This document shows, in pieces, positions 17,558-25,595 of a stretch of DNA of 60,854 nucleotides. The stretch spans positions 1 through 60,854 of the forward strand of contig JAFZZM010000067.1 of assembly GCA_017615755.1 (NCBI GenBank). Reading direction: 5' to 3'. The stretch comes from Clostridiales bacterium (GTDB taxonomy: Bacteria; Bacillota; Clostridia; Saccharofermentanales; Saccharofermentanaceae). Numbering within the stretch: position 1 is the stretch's first letter; each line of letters opens with the position of its first letter. A program made the translations under genes and the position numbers. Under the pieces are notes generated by a model. The model did no database searches. It was given only the letters and a program-made list of their open reading frames with translations, and had not been told where the DNA came from.

Positions 17558-18245
17558 CGAAATCGTACTCCTCTCTTAAGATCTCTTTCAGTTTCTCTCT
17601 CGCCCGCTTGAGCCGGGTACGTATGTTGGCGCCGCTTTCGCCCAGGATCTTCGCGATCTCATCGGTCTGGTAACCTTCTTCGTAGAAGAGGTGGATGACC
17701 TCGCGATAGTTCTCCGGCAAGGATTTGACCGCTTCCCAGATGTAGGAAAGATCCTCCTTTTTCTCGGCAACGAGCTCCTCGTTCAGTTCATCGGTGTCGC
17801 GGAGTTTATTGTATTCGATACGGTTCTTGCTCAGGTTCGCCGTGACCCGCAGGATCCAGGCTTTTTCGTGCTCGCTGCTCTCGAAAGAAGGCGCCTGGCT
17901 GATCAGCTTAAGAAGTACGTCCTGCAGGATCTCTTCACTGTCTTCCATGTTGTGAACGTAGGAATACGCCAGTCGCAAAATGCGGTTGCCGTGTTTGTCC
18001 AGGATGCCGCGCAGGTAACTGTCCTGCCGGTCCTGATCCATGTTGTTCTTCGGCGCTGTCTGCGCTTCCTGCTCCGCGTTTTTCGGAACCGCGCGGATGC
18101 CGGATTTCCGGAAGAGAAAATGCACGATCGATCGGAGCGAAGAGAAGAATCGCGGGACAGGTGAAGCCTGCAGACAGGCCGTTTGTCCTGCCTGCAGGTT
18201 TCTTATCCAAAAGCTCTTGTTCGGGTGTCGGAAGCGTAGCTCCAT
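17550..18245 (-). CDS. ECF-type RNA polymerase sigma factor
   Basis: Sigma-70 family group 4 protein. Region 2 is in ILDKHGNRILRLAYSYVHNMEDSEEILQDVLLKL, with the usual DxEEILQDVF-like motif. Region 4 is in LPENYREVIHLFYEEGYQTDEIAKILGESGANIRTRLKRAREKL, a helix-turn-helix. With the ATG at 18245, which has a strong AGGAGA site, it has 231 residues including a 68-residue basic N-terminal extension. A shorter start at 18041 (MDQDRQDSYL) gives the usual size of about 163 but has a weak ribosome site. An inverted repeat (18168-18199) lies within the extension. It probably controls the ECF-like promoter at 19172-19205 and so its own operon. Confidence 0.88.
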   Translation of the reverse strand: MELRFRHPNKSFWIRNLQAGQTACLQASPVPRFFSSLRSIVHFLFRKSGIRAVPKNAEQEAQTAPKNNMDQDRQDSYLRGILDKHGNRILRLAYSYVHNMEDSEEILQDVLLKLISQAPSFESSEHEKAWILRVTANLSKNRIEYNKLRDTDELNEELVAEKKEDLSYIWEAVKSLPENYREVIHLFYEEGYQTDEIAKILGESGANIRTRLKRAREKLKEILREEYDFDE

Positions 18246-18271
18246 GTTCTTCTCCTGGTCGATTATAGTTA

Positions 18272-19108
18272 TCAGCTGTCTGCCGAAGATTCTGCTACAG
18301 ATTCTTCGGAACCGGCCGGCTCGCCGTCCGGGAACTCAGGATTCCAGTCTACATCCTGCGTCGTGATCGTCGCATTGCCTTCGAGGTCGGCATAGATAGT
18401 GACGAGGACCAGCTCGGTGGACGGATCTTCAACGACGGCCTTCACGCGGCAGAGCAGAAGGTAATTCATGCCTGCTACGACCTGACTTCCGAGATAAGCA
18501 ACAGGCTCCATCTCACCACCGGTCATGACAATACTGCGAAGTGCTTTTTCATAGGCCTCTTTGACGTCCGCGTTCTTTTCAAAAGCAACGTCGCCGGTGT
18601 TTACTGCCCAGCCGCCGCTGAGACCTGCTTCCGGTACTTCGAGGAGCGGGTCGATCTTGAGGACGGATGCATTGCTGTTCAGATCTGCATAAACGTATAC
18701 GAGATAGTAACCCGGGATCGCGTCCGGAACGGCGGCAGTGCCTTTGCAGAGGAAGCAGTAGTTCGTGCCGGAGACGATCTGCTTACCGAGGAGGTAGATC
18801 CCCTCGAAGCTCATGCCGGTAAGGGAAGCTGTTGCTCGCTCCAAAGCGGCCTTTGCTTCAGCGTTCTTCTCGATATCGATGTTGTCGATGTTTCCATCCC
18901 ATCCGCCGACCTGACCTAACATGTTCGGACCCTCCGTTCTCTTGATGATCTTAAGCTGCTCGATCTTATTGCCTTCGTCCTTGGCGGCGACGGTTGCGAT
19001 CGTTGATGCTGCCGTCGTGCTCACTGCCGTGGTGTCCTTGGTATTCTTGCAACCTGTCATTGCAGCTACCATTGCGACTGTCATTAAAACTGCTACTAAC
19101 TTTTTCAT
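18272..19108 (-). CDS. Lipoprotein with two cystatin-like domains
   Basis: Exported lipoprotein of 278 residues with the lipobox MTGC (Cys20). After a Thr/Ala linker come two homologous units of about 90 residues. Each has a Gly-rich start (VGGWDGN, LSGGWAVN), a helix (EAKAALERATASL, VKEAYEKALRSI), and a Q-x-V-x-G loop followed by a hydrophobic strand (KQIVSGTNYCFLCK, SQVVAGMNYLLLCR). Gly, the QxVxG loop and the helix order are the signature of cystatins, inhibitors of papain-like cysteine proteases. The assignment is mine from these motifs. The C-terminal tail is acidic and Ser-rich. It heads a four-gene unit with the ECF sigma factor 26 bp downstream. It may protect the cell from host or microbial proteases, or be the sensed component; both are inference. 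Confidence 0.82.
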   Translation of the reverse strand: MKKLVAVLMTVAMVAAMTGCKNTKDTTAVSTTAASTIATVAAKDEGNKIEQLKIIKRTEGPNMLGQVGGWDGNIDNIDIEKNAEAKAALERATASLTGMSFEGIYLLGKQIVSGTNYCFLCKGTAAVPDAIPGYYLVYVYADLNSNASVLKIDPLLEVPEAGLSGGWAVNTGDVAFEKNADVKEAYEKALRSIVMTGGEMEPVAYLGSQVVAGMNYLLLCRVKAVVEDPSTELVLVTIYADLEGNATITTQDVDWNPEFPDGEPAGSEESVAESSADS

Positions 19109-19171
19109 TTTTCATTACCTCTTTTCATTATCGTTTGTTGATTTTTCGTTCGGGGTTCCTTGCCCTTTCAC

Positions 19172-19205
19172 CCTATATACAGCCGGGGTCCGAAAAATGT
19201 GACAC
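19172..19205 (-). promoter_or_regulatory. Probable ECF-dependent promoter of the lipoprotein-sigma operon
   Basis: On the minus strand TGTCACATTTTTCGG is followed about 15 bp later by GTATATAG, about 65 bp upstream of the lipoprotein ATG. It does not resemble a sigma-A promoter. The TGTCACATTT / TATATA pattern is like that used by ECF factors in Clostridia. Autoregulation by the sigma factor of this operon is inferred. Confidence 0.45.
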
Positions 19206-19280
19206 ACGATTTGAAAAAAGTTTTGCAAGCGCTAAAAAGGCAGTTGCACGTTATCTGATTCCTATAATATCTTAGCATAA

Positions 19281-19356
19281 AAGTACCCCCATTCATTGCA
19301 CATCGCTGTACAAAAAACGGGGGCAATTTCTTTTGGCGGAGAAGGAGGGATTCGAA
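19281..19356. repeat. Left duplicated tRNA-Ser 3' end (probable attachment site)
   Basis: This copy contains TGGCGGAGAAGGAGGG and onward, 23 bases identical to the 3' end of the tRNA-Ser at 22752-22844. It also has a diverged copy of the terminator hairpin that follows the tRNA (AAGTACCCCC...GGGGG). The match ends within the T arm, so this is a fragment and not a second tRNA. With the copy at 22691-22774 it frames the ABC exporter genes. Confidence 0.8.
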
Positions 19357-19405
19357 GAGTAGGATTCTTGCCTGATTCCATCAAAATACATCAAAAATCG
19401 CATGT

Positions 19406-19537
19406 TTAGGAGCGAAAACAGCGTGTTTTTACATCAACCGGTCTATTTCTTACATTGCGTTTAATTCTATTTGGGGTCAGATTTGGGGTCAGAATAATAC
19501 TGCCGGAATCGCCTCGTATCTGGCTTATAGCAGCTAC
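19406..19537 (-). pseudogene. Remnant of a tyrosine recombinase C-terminus (possible)
   Basis: An open minus-strand frame of 43 codons reads VAAISQIRGDSGSIILTPNL and continues TPNRIKRNV to a stop. The LTPNLTPN tail resembles C-terminal tails of integrases in Bacillota. It is preceded by an in-frame stop and has no start, so it would be a decayed 3' end. Its position beside the left attachment copy fits. The rest of 19109-19542 holds the ECF-like promoter, the attachment copy and nothing else that I can identify. Confidence 0.35.
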
Positions 19538-19542
19538 TTACT

Positions 19543-20202
19543 CTAATGCTTCTCGAGATGAAAGACCCGATTGCATTTTTGTGCAACTTCTTCGTCATGT
19601 GTGACGATGATGAGAGTGGCACCGCTTTCTTTGTTTAATTCAGAAAGTAACGAGATTATGTGTTGCTCTGTTCCAGCATCAAGAGAACCGGTCGGTTCAT
19701 CAGCAAGGAGCAATGATGGATTTCCTACAAGAGCGCGTCCAATAGCAACACGCTGCTTTTCTCCGCCAGAGAGCGTTGGCGGGTATTTGTCCTTTAGTTC
19801 AGTGATTCCGAGTTTTTCTAGCATGTTTGATACCTGTGTCTTCATATCCTTTTTGGAAAGACCGGATTCCCACAAACCAAGCTCTATATTCTCATATGCA
19901 GTAAAATCATTGATTAGTGCAAATTGCTGCAATACTATACCGACAGTGTTTCTGCGGAATCGCACGCCTTCGGAAGCGCTCTTGATTTGAATAAGCTTTC
20001 CGTCAAGATAGTATTTGCCACTGTCCGGGGAATCGATGCCGGCCAGAATATTAAGCAGAGTAGTTTTTCCACAGCCGCTTTTTCCCATGATAGCAAGTTG
20101 TTCCCCCTTTTCAACTACAAGATTTAAGTCAGTCAGAACCTGCACACTTTTGTCCGCTTTTCCAAACGATTTATTGATGCTTTTTAATTCTAGAAACGGC
20201 AT
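19543..20202 (-). CDS. ABC transporter ATP-binding protein (MacB/LolD type)
   Basis: ATPase of 219 residues. Visible motifs are Walker A GKSGCGKTTLLNILAG (about 40), Q-loop VLQQFALINDFTAYENIELGL, signature LSGGEKQRVAIGRALVG, Walker B LLLADEPTGSLDAGT and the switch His in IIVTHDEEVA. Type and length fit the family that works with FtsX-like permeases in export of peptides or lipoproteins, or in antimicrobial peptide resistance. It lies 12 bp after the second permease gene in a three-gene unit. The region is visibly more AT-rich than its flanks and lies between the tRNA-Ser attachment copies, so it is probably acquired. The substrate is unknown. Confidence 0.93.
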   Translation of the reverse strand: MPFLELKSINKSFGKADKSVQVLTDLNLVVEKGEQLAIMGKSGCGKTTLLNILAGIDSPDSGKYYLDGKLIQIKSASEGVRFRRNTVGIVLQQFALINDFTAYENIELGLWESGLSKKDMKTQVSNMLEKLGITELKDKYPPTLSGGEKQRVAIGRALVGNPSLLLADEPTGSLDAGTEQHIISLLSELNKESGATLIIVTHDEEVAQKCNRVFHLEKH

Positions 20203-20214
20203 ACCTTCCTCCTG

Positions 20215-21450
20215 TCAAAACACGATTCTTTCTCGTATAAACATATCTAGATTGCATTTTTTGTTCACCATGAAAACAGGAACAAGAGCAATACCTGTTA
20301 TCATCATCGCAAAAAAGATCAGTAACCACATTGGTACTAAAACTGCGTGGTAAATACTGAATGAAATGGCGATGGTTGGGATGAGTGAAAGTATGATCCA
20401 GACTATCATTTCTAATACTACGGATATGTTAATCTTCCAAAGCGGTATTCCGCAACACAGATAAATGCAGTTTGAAGGAAGATCTTCTGTAGCTCGGTGA
20501 TACAGAATCATACTAAGTGAAAACAGACACATTATGGTTGAAATCACTGCCAGAAAACCGATAATCCTGACGTTCTTTTCGGAAATGGTTTTCGTTTCGG
20601 TAACCTGAACACCATCAACAGGAGATACTTCAAGAGTATAAAATCCGTTTTTGGCTGTAGCATTGTTTACTACCGCTTGAACATCCACATCATCGCTTTT
20701 GGTGTAAATAAACTGGATTCTGCGGTATTCATTTGAATGATCAAACATCCGGGGAAACTCAAACGGTGAGAGTATGGCCCTATCCAACGGGTAATAGGCA
20801 TTCCAGATAACATACCCTGAGTTTTGTTCCAAAAAACCAACAACTACTGCTTGATCGGAGTACTCATTGTCTTTGTATTCTATAATATCACCTAGTTGAA
20901 AAACAGAGCTGAGTTCATATCCGAGAATCACCGGTAACGGCTGCCCGCTTTCAAGATTATAATCTTCTTCCGTAAAGAAACGCCCGGAAGAAATCTTGAG
21001 GTGATATGCTTCAAAAGCATTCAACGAGAGAACTGGATTGGAGATACTACTCTCATCAAAAACCATAGTTTCTTCGATGAATGGTGATAGATCTACTTTG
21101 TTTTGAATGCCGGATAACCGGGTAGAGTTTCCCGCAAATGAATAGACAAACAAATTAGAATTATTTTCAATATCTTCAATCACTTTCTGACCAACTAGGA
21201 ACATATGCGTCAGATTCAGTTTGTCGTTGGCGTAAGTGATCACATCTTCATCAACAGCAAAAGCAACCTCATAGTTTGAAGCTGTTTTCCCTGAAGAAAA
21301 AAACTCGCTATGGCGTTTTCGGAGGAAATGATAGTTTTGCAGAAGAATGAAGATCACAAATGTGCAAAGTATCATGTTCAGAAGAATAGTTAGATTCCTT
21401 CGCATGTTCTTAAACAGGTTATGAGTTGTGATACGTAATACTACTTTCAT
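20215..21450 (-). CDS. ABC transporter permease, FtsX-like
   Basis: Membrane protein of 411 residues. The start is placed at MKVVLRITTHNLFKNM because its ATG overlaps the TGA of the preceding permease; a longer frame reaches 21528. One helix lies near the N-terminus (about 22-42). A large external domain of about 230 residues follows, then three C-terminal helices (IIGFLAVISTIMCLFSLSMIL, VVLEMIVWIILSLIPTIAI, MWLLIFFAMMITGIALVPVF). This 1+3 topology is that of MacB/FtsX permeases. The two permeases may form a heterodimer with the ATPase downstream. Both gene order and AT content point to the same acquired cassette. Confidence 0.85.
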   Translation of the reverse strand: MKVVLRITTHNLFKNMRRNLTILLNMILCTFVIFILLQNYHFLRKRHSEFFSSGKTASNYEVAFAVDEDVITYANDKLNLTHMFLVGQKVIEDIENNSNLFVYSFAGNSTRLSGIQNKVDLSPFIEETMVFDESSISNPVLSLNAFEAYHLKISSGRFFTEEDYNLESGQPLPVILGYELSSVFQLGDIIEYKDNEYSDQAVVVGFLEQNSGYVIWNAYYPLDRAILSPFEFPRMFDHSNEYRRIQFIYTKSDDVDVQAVVNNATAKNGFYTLEVSPVDGVQVTETKTISEKNVRIIGFLAVISTIMCLFSLSMILYHRATEDLPSNCIYLCCGIPLWKINISVVLEMIVWIILSLIPTIAISFSIYHAVLVPMWLLIFFAMMITGIALVPVFMVNKKCNLDMFIRERIVF

Positions 21451-22640
21451 ACTTTTGCCACAAGGTTCTTGGGATTGATAAGGTACTCTGAAATGGCAAT
21501 GACCAAAAGAAGGAGTACAAGCAAACATATATCAAGAAGGATCAATTTGCATGCGGTGGAAACGACAAATGAAACCGAAAGGGAAAACAAGGAATTAGCT
21601 ACAAATGCCGCGATGAGAGATGTACCAAGTAATAGTCCAATCCCTCCCCATATCAGTAGTTCCCGACCAGTAATCTGTAGAATCTTTGAGAATGAAATAC
21701 CACACAATCGCATTATTGCCACTTTGAAAGACTGGCGTCGTACGATTTGTATAGCAATACTTCCGCTGAAAAACAGGAAGAGGCAGATAATACTTGCTTT
21801 GAGATATTCCTTTAAATACATACCACCGGAAACCGTATCAATCAAAGCGGTGGGTGTTCGCCTTGGTGCAAGTTTAGTATGTAGTAATTCTAGACACGTG
21901 GCGTTCATGGTTTTAAATATGGATTCAGCTGAACGAGTATTATCAATGTAGAACATCCCATTCAATTGTTCTTCTGGAGAAAGACTTCCCAAATTAACAA
22001 ATACAAGAGAATCAAGAGAAGAGGGACCGGTTAGGCCGCATGTCCCAATCACTTGGTACTTGCGGCCCAAATAGTCATAGTAGGTTTCTCCGTTTTCCTT
22101 GTAGACAGAGTCTGAAACGTTTCTTCCAATAACAGCTAAAGGTTCGTCCTGAAGACATTCTTCAGAAGAAAAGAAACGACCGCTCGTCAGAGGAACGGTA
22201 GATGTATCACCCTGATAGTACACTGCCCGCAGAGTGCCGTTATGCAGTGAAGAAAAGTACGCACCTTTTCCCGAAGAAAGAATTGACTCAACAGCAGTAC
22301 TACCATCAGAAAGGAGGGGATTTGTGAGGACAAAACTCGGGTCCACAGGATCGATGGGGGTATAATCAAAAGTCAACGTGCCATCTGACTCAGAGACGGC
22401 AACGTTACCTACTACTGTCATCTCTCCCGTTTCTGGATCGAAATCTGTCCATCCCCACCTCGCTGTAGGTTGAGAAAGATCAACTATGTTGAAAAAAAGC
22501 GCATCTCTCGAAATATAACCACGTGCAATCTGCTGATTTAGATTATACTCGGCATCTGTGCAGATGAATACATAGCCCACGATCAATACAGAAAAAAGCA
22601 GGAGCACTATAGATAATTTGAAAACGATGTTTTTTGTCAT
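21447..22640 (-). CDS. ABC transporter permease with MacB-like periplasmic core domain
   Basis: Membrane protein of 397 residues. An N-terminal helix (about 9-27, IVLLLFSVLIVGYVFIC) leads to an external domain with the MacB core pattern: LTSGRFFSSEECLQDEPLAVIGRNVSD and YDYLGRKYQVIGTCGLTG. Three helices form the C-terminus (LFLFFSGSIAIQIVRR, ELLIWGGIGLLLGTSLIAAF and ILLDICLLVLLLLVIAISEYL). It is first in the exporter unit, 51 bp from the right attachment copy. I see no regulator gene in the island. Confidence 0.85.
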   Translation of the reverse strand: MTKNIVFKLSIVLLLFSVLIVGYVFICTDAEYNLNQQIARGYISRDALFFNIVDLSQPTARWGWTDFDPETGEMTVVGNVAVSESDGTLTFDYTPIDPVDPSFVLTNPLLSDGSTAVESILSSGKGAYFSSLHNGTLRAVYYQGDTSTVPLTSGRFFSSEECLQDEPLAVIGRNVSDSVYKENGETYYDYLGRKYQVIGTCGLTGPSSLDSLVFVNLGSLSPEEQLNGMFYIDNTRSAESIFKTMNATCLELLHTKLAPRRTPTALIDTVSGGMYLKEYLKASIICLFLFFSGSIAIQIVRRQSFKVAIMRLCGISFSKILQITGRELLIWGGIGLLLGTSLIAAFVANSLFSLSVSFVVSTACKLILLDICLLVLLLLVIAISEYLINPKNLVAKV

Positions 22641-22690
22641 ACAGACACTCGAGATTATGTAGTCGGACGATAGTTAATGCAATAATAGGG

Positions 22691-22774
22691 AAGTACCCCC
22701 ACATTCATTATACATCATAGTACAAAAATGTGGGGGTAACTTCAACTTCAATGGCGGAGAAGGAGGGATTCGAA
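22691..22774. repeat. Right copy of the attachment repeat (tRNA-Ser 3' end plus terminator)
   Basis: It consists of the true terminator of the tRNA-Ser gene (CCCCCACAT...ATGTGGGGG on the plus strand, a hairpin on either strand) and the last 23 bases of the tRNA with CCA. It is paired with 19281-19356. Confidence 0.8.
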
Positions 22775-22844
22775 CCCTCGAAACCCTTTTGGGGTTTATA
22801 CGATTTCCAGTCGTACGCGCTCGACCAGGCTACGCGACTTCTCC
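22752..22844 (-). tRNA. tRNA-Ser (anticodon GGA)
   Basis: A 93-base gene including the encoded CCA. The acceptor arm is GGAGAAG paired with CTTCTCC, the anticodon loop is CTGGAAA (GGA), the variable arm is long (AAACCCCAAAAGGGTTT), as expected for a class II serine tRNA, and the T arm is GAGGGTTCGAATCCCTC. A strong promoter lies upstream. Its 3' end is the probable integration site of the neighbouring island. Confidence 0.95.
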
Positions 22845-22875
22845 ATTGCTGATCACATCTTTACAATGCTGAATA

Positions 22876-22904
22876 ATTGTACTTGTTATAGAAGTGTTTG
22901 TCAA
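22876..22904 (-). promoter_or_regulatory. Sigma-A promoter of the tRNA-Ser gene
   Basis: On the minus strand a perfect TTGACA, a 17-bp spacer and TACAAT, about 30 bp before the tRNA. Confidence 0.85.
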
Positions 22905-22998
22905 CAGATTATTGAAAATCTGCCGTAAGTGCTGCGGCAAAAGAACTTGAGCACTTCCGACGGGTGCAGCACGGGCGCCGAAACGGGCTTCCTGCGGC

Positions 22999-24636
22999 TT
23001 ACTCGTGGAGTGGCATGACTAACTTCTGGGGCTGCTTGAAAAGGTCGTATTCCAGGATCAGCTCGCGGTTTTTGTAGTACACTTTCGTGATCCGGGCCTC
23101 CTGGAGGGAGTGGACGACGTTCCAGGCGACGGTATCTTCGGCGGAGTATTTGCCGATCTCGTCCGAAGTGAGGATCATGCCTTTCGACAATCCCTGGATC
23201 CGCGCCATGAGGGTGCGGCGATCGTCATCGAAGAGAAAAGCCTTGTTGGTAAGCGGCAGAACATTGTTAAAAAGCCCGAAAGCTCGGCCTGCAAGCTGCC
23301 TGTGGAAAATCAGGTCCACAAGTGACCGGTAGGTCGAATTCTGCTCGCGGCTGGCAAGAGTCAGCGGCGGGAACCAGTCCGGAGAAACGTCACAGCTGAC
23401 CTGGCAATAGTCAAAAACACCGGCGGCAGCCATCAAGGGCACGCCGCATCCGACGGTGACGGAATCGCCGACGCATTCTTTCAAAAAACGCACTGCTTCG
23501 AACATTTTCTCGCCGCGTGTCATGGTCGGTGACGGCAGGGCGCAGGCGGCGAAAAGGAAGTCGAACTTGAATGCCGAGATCCCCCAGTCGTCGCGCATGG
23601 TGACGAGGACGTTCTTCAGATGGTGCTGGAACGCTACGTTGGTCACGTCGATGCAGTATAGGTCTTTCCAGGATTTGCAGGCCTCGACGAGGTTGCCCCA
23701 AGGGTCGCGCAGGAGCCAGTCCCGGTGATTGTTATAGATATGGGATTTCTTGTCGCACACAAAAGGCGCGATCCAGATGCCCGGCTGGATCGAAGATTCC
23801 AGCATCTTCTTCGTGACAGACGAAAGCCCGTGCGGAAAGTGATTTTTCTTCGGAACGAGCCAATCGCCGATGGCGTGTTCGTAGCCCTCATCGATGAAAA
23901 AGAACTTGCACGGATACTTCGTTGACGCGTCAGTGAGTTCGCGCAGATCGGTAAGGAGTTTTTTCTCGTTGATGTCCTGCTGGTGGCGGTACCAGGTGGT
24001 GTAGCCGGTGACCGGCTTGGCCTTGGACGGCGCGATTTTCAGGAGCTTGAAGTATTCGTCGAAAACTTCGTCCTCGGTGCCCTGCAGGAATACCACGTCA
24101 AAAGCAAGGTAGCTGTCGTCCACGATGCGCTTGGCGGCGTCTTTTCGAATGGTCAGTGTGCCTTCTTCGGTGTGGATGTCGAAGAAAGTGAAGCCGTCTT
24201 TTTCGGAAAGCGAACCGAAGAGCCGGAAATCCGCATCCTGACGGACGTAGCCGTAGCTGACGCCGTGGAGCCAGCGGTTCTGCTTGGGATAACCGGTGAA
24301 AGAACGGTCGCCGCAGTCGTCCTGGGGCGCGTGCTTCATGATCTTCGCCATTTTCTCGGCGATGACGTTCGTGGTGTCGATGCTGTATTCTTTGGCAACG
24401 GTCCAGGACTGATAGCCATTCATGAAGATGCAGTCGTTTTTGTCGAACGAGTAGGGGAAGACTGCTTTCAGCTCCTCGATCTCGACGGGCTTTTTCGGCT
24501 TGAGAAGCAGACGGAAGTGATCGAAGTCAAAGATGTGTTCCGCGTCGAAATACTGCTCGGCTTCTTCGCTCGGGTACTCGACCGAATGCCGCTCGGTATT
24601 GCGGAAAAATGTAATCGATACAGACGTCGGTTTCAT
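22999..24636 (-). CDS. Alpha-galactosidase-like glycosidase (GH36 / clan GH-D)
   Basis: Predicted cytosolic glycosidase of 545 residues. The start is set at MKPTSVSITF, after AGGAAG; the frame remains open further upstream but would cross the promoter region and run into trmB. A beta-rich N-terminal domain (about 1-200) precedes a TIM barrel: FFIDEGYEHAIGDW, GIWIAPFVCDKKS, and the nucleophile motif FKFDFLFAA (KxD type). CGVPLMAAAGVFDYCQVSCDVSPDW should carry the acid/base Asp. These fit clan GH-D enzymes acting on alpha-galactosides, although the set is divergent and another alpha-linked substrate is possible. No signal peptide. It stands alone, divergent from trmB, with its own promoter. Confidence 0.85.
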   Translation of the reverse strand: MKPTSVSITFFRNTERHSVEYPSEEAEQYFDAEHIFDFDHFRLLLKPKKPVEIEELKAVFPYSFDKNDCIFMNGYQSWTVAKEYSIDTTNVIAEKMAKIMKHAPQDDCGDRSFTGYPKQNRWLHGVSYGYVRQDADFRLFGSLSEKDGFTFFDIHTEEGTLTIRKDAAKRIVDDSYLAFDVVFLQGTEDEVFDEYFKLLKIAPSKAKPVTGYTTWYRHQQDINEKKLLTDLRELTDASTKYPCKFFFIDEGYEHAIGDWLVPKKNHFPHGLSSVTKKMLESSIQPGIWIAPFVCDKKSHIYNNHRDWLLRDPWGNLVEACKSWKDLYCIDVTNVAFQHHLKNVLVTMRDDWGISAFKFDFLFAACALPSPTMTRGEKMFEAVRFLKECVGDSVTVGCGVPLMAAAGVFDYCQVSCDVSPDWFPPLTLASREQNSTYRSLVDLIFHRQLAGRAFGLFNNVLPLTNKAFLFDDDRRTLMARIQGLSKGMILTSDEIGKYSAEDTVAWNVVHSLQEARITKVYYKNRELILEYDLFKQPQKLVMPLHE

Positions 24637-24689
24637 AGATCTTCCTGCCTCTTGCCCCCGCTTTCGGAGCTTTCTGTTTCTACTCAAAT

Positions 24690-24717
24690 AGTATATTTCT
24701 TTTTCAGTGAATTGCAA
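24690..24717 (-). promoter_or_regulatory. Promoter of the GH36 gene
   Basis: On the minus strand TTGCAA, a 16-bp spacer and TATACT, about 55 bp before the ATG. Confidence 0.5.
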
Positions 24718-24722
24718 ATGAG

Positions 24723-24751
24723 TTAACAAAGTGCTTTTTTTACAGTAAAAT
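24723..24751 (+). promoter_or_regulatory. Promoter of trmB, with the dispersed word as spacer
   Basis: TTAACA, a 17-bp spacer and TAAAAT. The spacer begins with AAGTGCTTTTTT, a copy of the word enriched across the window. Confidence 0.55.
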
Positions 24752-24785
24752 GGCAAGTACACATGCAAAAAACGAGGAATGAAAT

Positions 24786-25553
24786 ATGGCGAGAATGCGC
24801 AAGAAGAAAAATCTGATCCCGAGGACCGAAGCCTGTTCGGAGCATTTTTTCGAGGATCCGACATTGAATAAGGGCAAGTGGCGCGAGGCGTGCGGCATGC
24901 CCGAGACTTCTGAACTTTACGTGGAGATCGGCTGCGGCAAAGGGCTTTTTTCGGAGAACATGGCCAGAAAATATCCGGACGTGTGCTACGTGGCGATCGA
25001 GCGCGAGCCGTCCTGCTGTCTTCTTGCGATGGAAAAGGCAACGCGCGAGAACCTGAAGAATCTGTTCTTCATCCGTGGCGACGCGACGAATCTTCTGGAG
25101 TTTTTCGGGGCTGCGGAAGTGAACCGTATCTACATCAATTTCTGCGATCCGTGGACGCGCCAGAACAAGCCGAAGCGCCGCCTGACCTACCGCGCTTTTC
25201 TGGACATGTACCGCCAGGTTTTAAAACCGGGCGCACAGATCCGGTTCAAGACCGACAACGATGCGCTTTTCGATTTCAGCCTCGAGGAGTTTGCGGCGGC
25301 GGGCTGGGAGACGACCTGCGTTACGCGCGATCTGCATAACAGCGAGTGGGATGCGGACAACATCCGCACGGAATTCGAGAGTAAATACGCCGAGCAGGGG
25401 ATTCCGATCAAGAGATGTGTTGCCGTGATGGGAGAAAAGCCGATGGCGGGCGAGGCGGCTGAGGCAGTGAAGGATGCAGTTTCTGTTGCCGCTGATGTAG
25501 TGGATGCAGTAGAGGCGGCTGCGTCGGGAGCGAAAGAAGAGGAAGACAAGTAA
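24786..25553 (+). CDS. trmB: tRNA (guanine-N7)-methyltransferase TrmB
   Basis: SAM-dependent enzyme that methylates G46 in the variable loop of tRNAs. The product has 255 residues. The SAM site is VEIGCGKGLFSENMARKYP (about 43-61), followed by AIEREPSCCLLAMEKA, FIRGDATNLLEFF, and the catalytic and substrate motif NFCDPWTRQNKPKRRLT. RFKTDNDALFDFS completes the family signature. The last 45 residues are an Ala/Val/Glu-rich tail not needed by the enzyme family. AACGAGGAATGAAAT precedes the start. The terminal region leads straight into a 53-bp repeat array. Confidence 0.95.
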   Translation: MARMRKKKNLIPRTEACSEHFFEDPTLNKGKWREACGMPETSELYVEIGCGKGLFSENMARKYPDVCYVAIEREPSCCLLAMEKATRENLKNLFFIRGDATNLLEFFGAAEVNRIYINFCDPWTRQNKPKRRLTYRAFLDMYRQVLKPGAQIRFKTDNDALFDFSLEEFAAAGWETTCVTRDLHNSEWDADNIRTEFESKYAEQGIPIKRCVAVMGEKPMAGEAAEAVKDAVSVAADVVDAVEAAASGAKEEEDK

Positions 25554-25562
25554 AGCTGCGGC

Positions 25563-25576
25563 GCAAGTGCTTTTGG
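25563..25576 (+). repeat. Dispersed word GCAAGTGCTTTTGG, exact copy
   Basis: Exact 14-base copy, 10 bp after the trmB stop codon. Confidence 0.8.
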
Positions 25577-25595
25577 AGGTGCCTCGGAGAGAGGC

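Noticed and set aside
19334..19360. Second tRNA-Ser gene
   Set aside because: Only the 3' 23 bases match; the sequence leaves the tRNA after the T loop and has no anticodon arm. It is treated as an attachment-site duplicate.
24637..25041. N-terminal extension of the GH36 frame to 25041
   Set aside because: It would overlap trmB in antisense, and the sequence is Arg/Ser-rich without homology features; a good ribosome site precedes the ATG at 24636.
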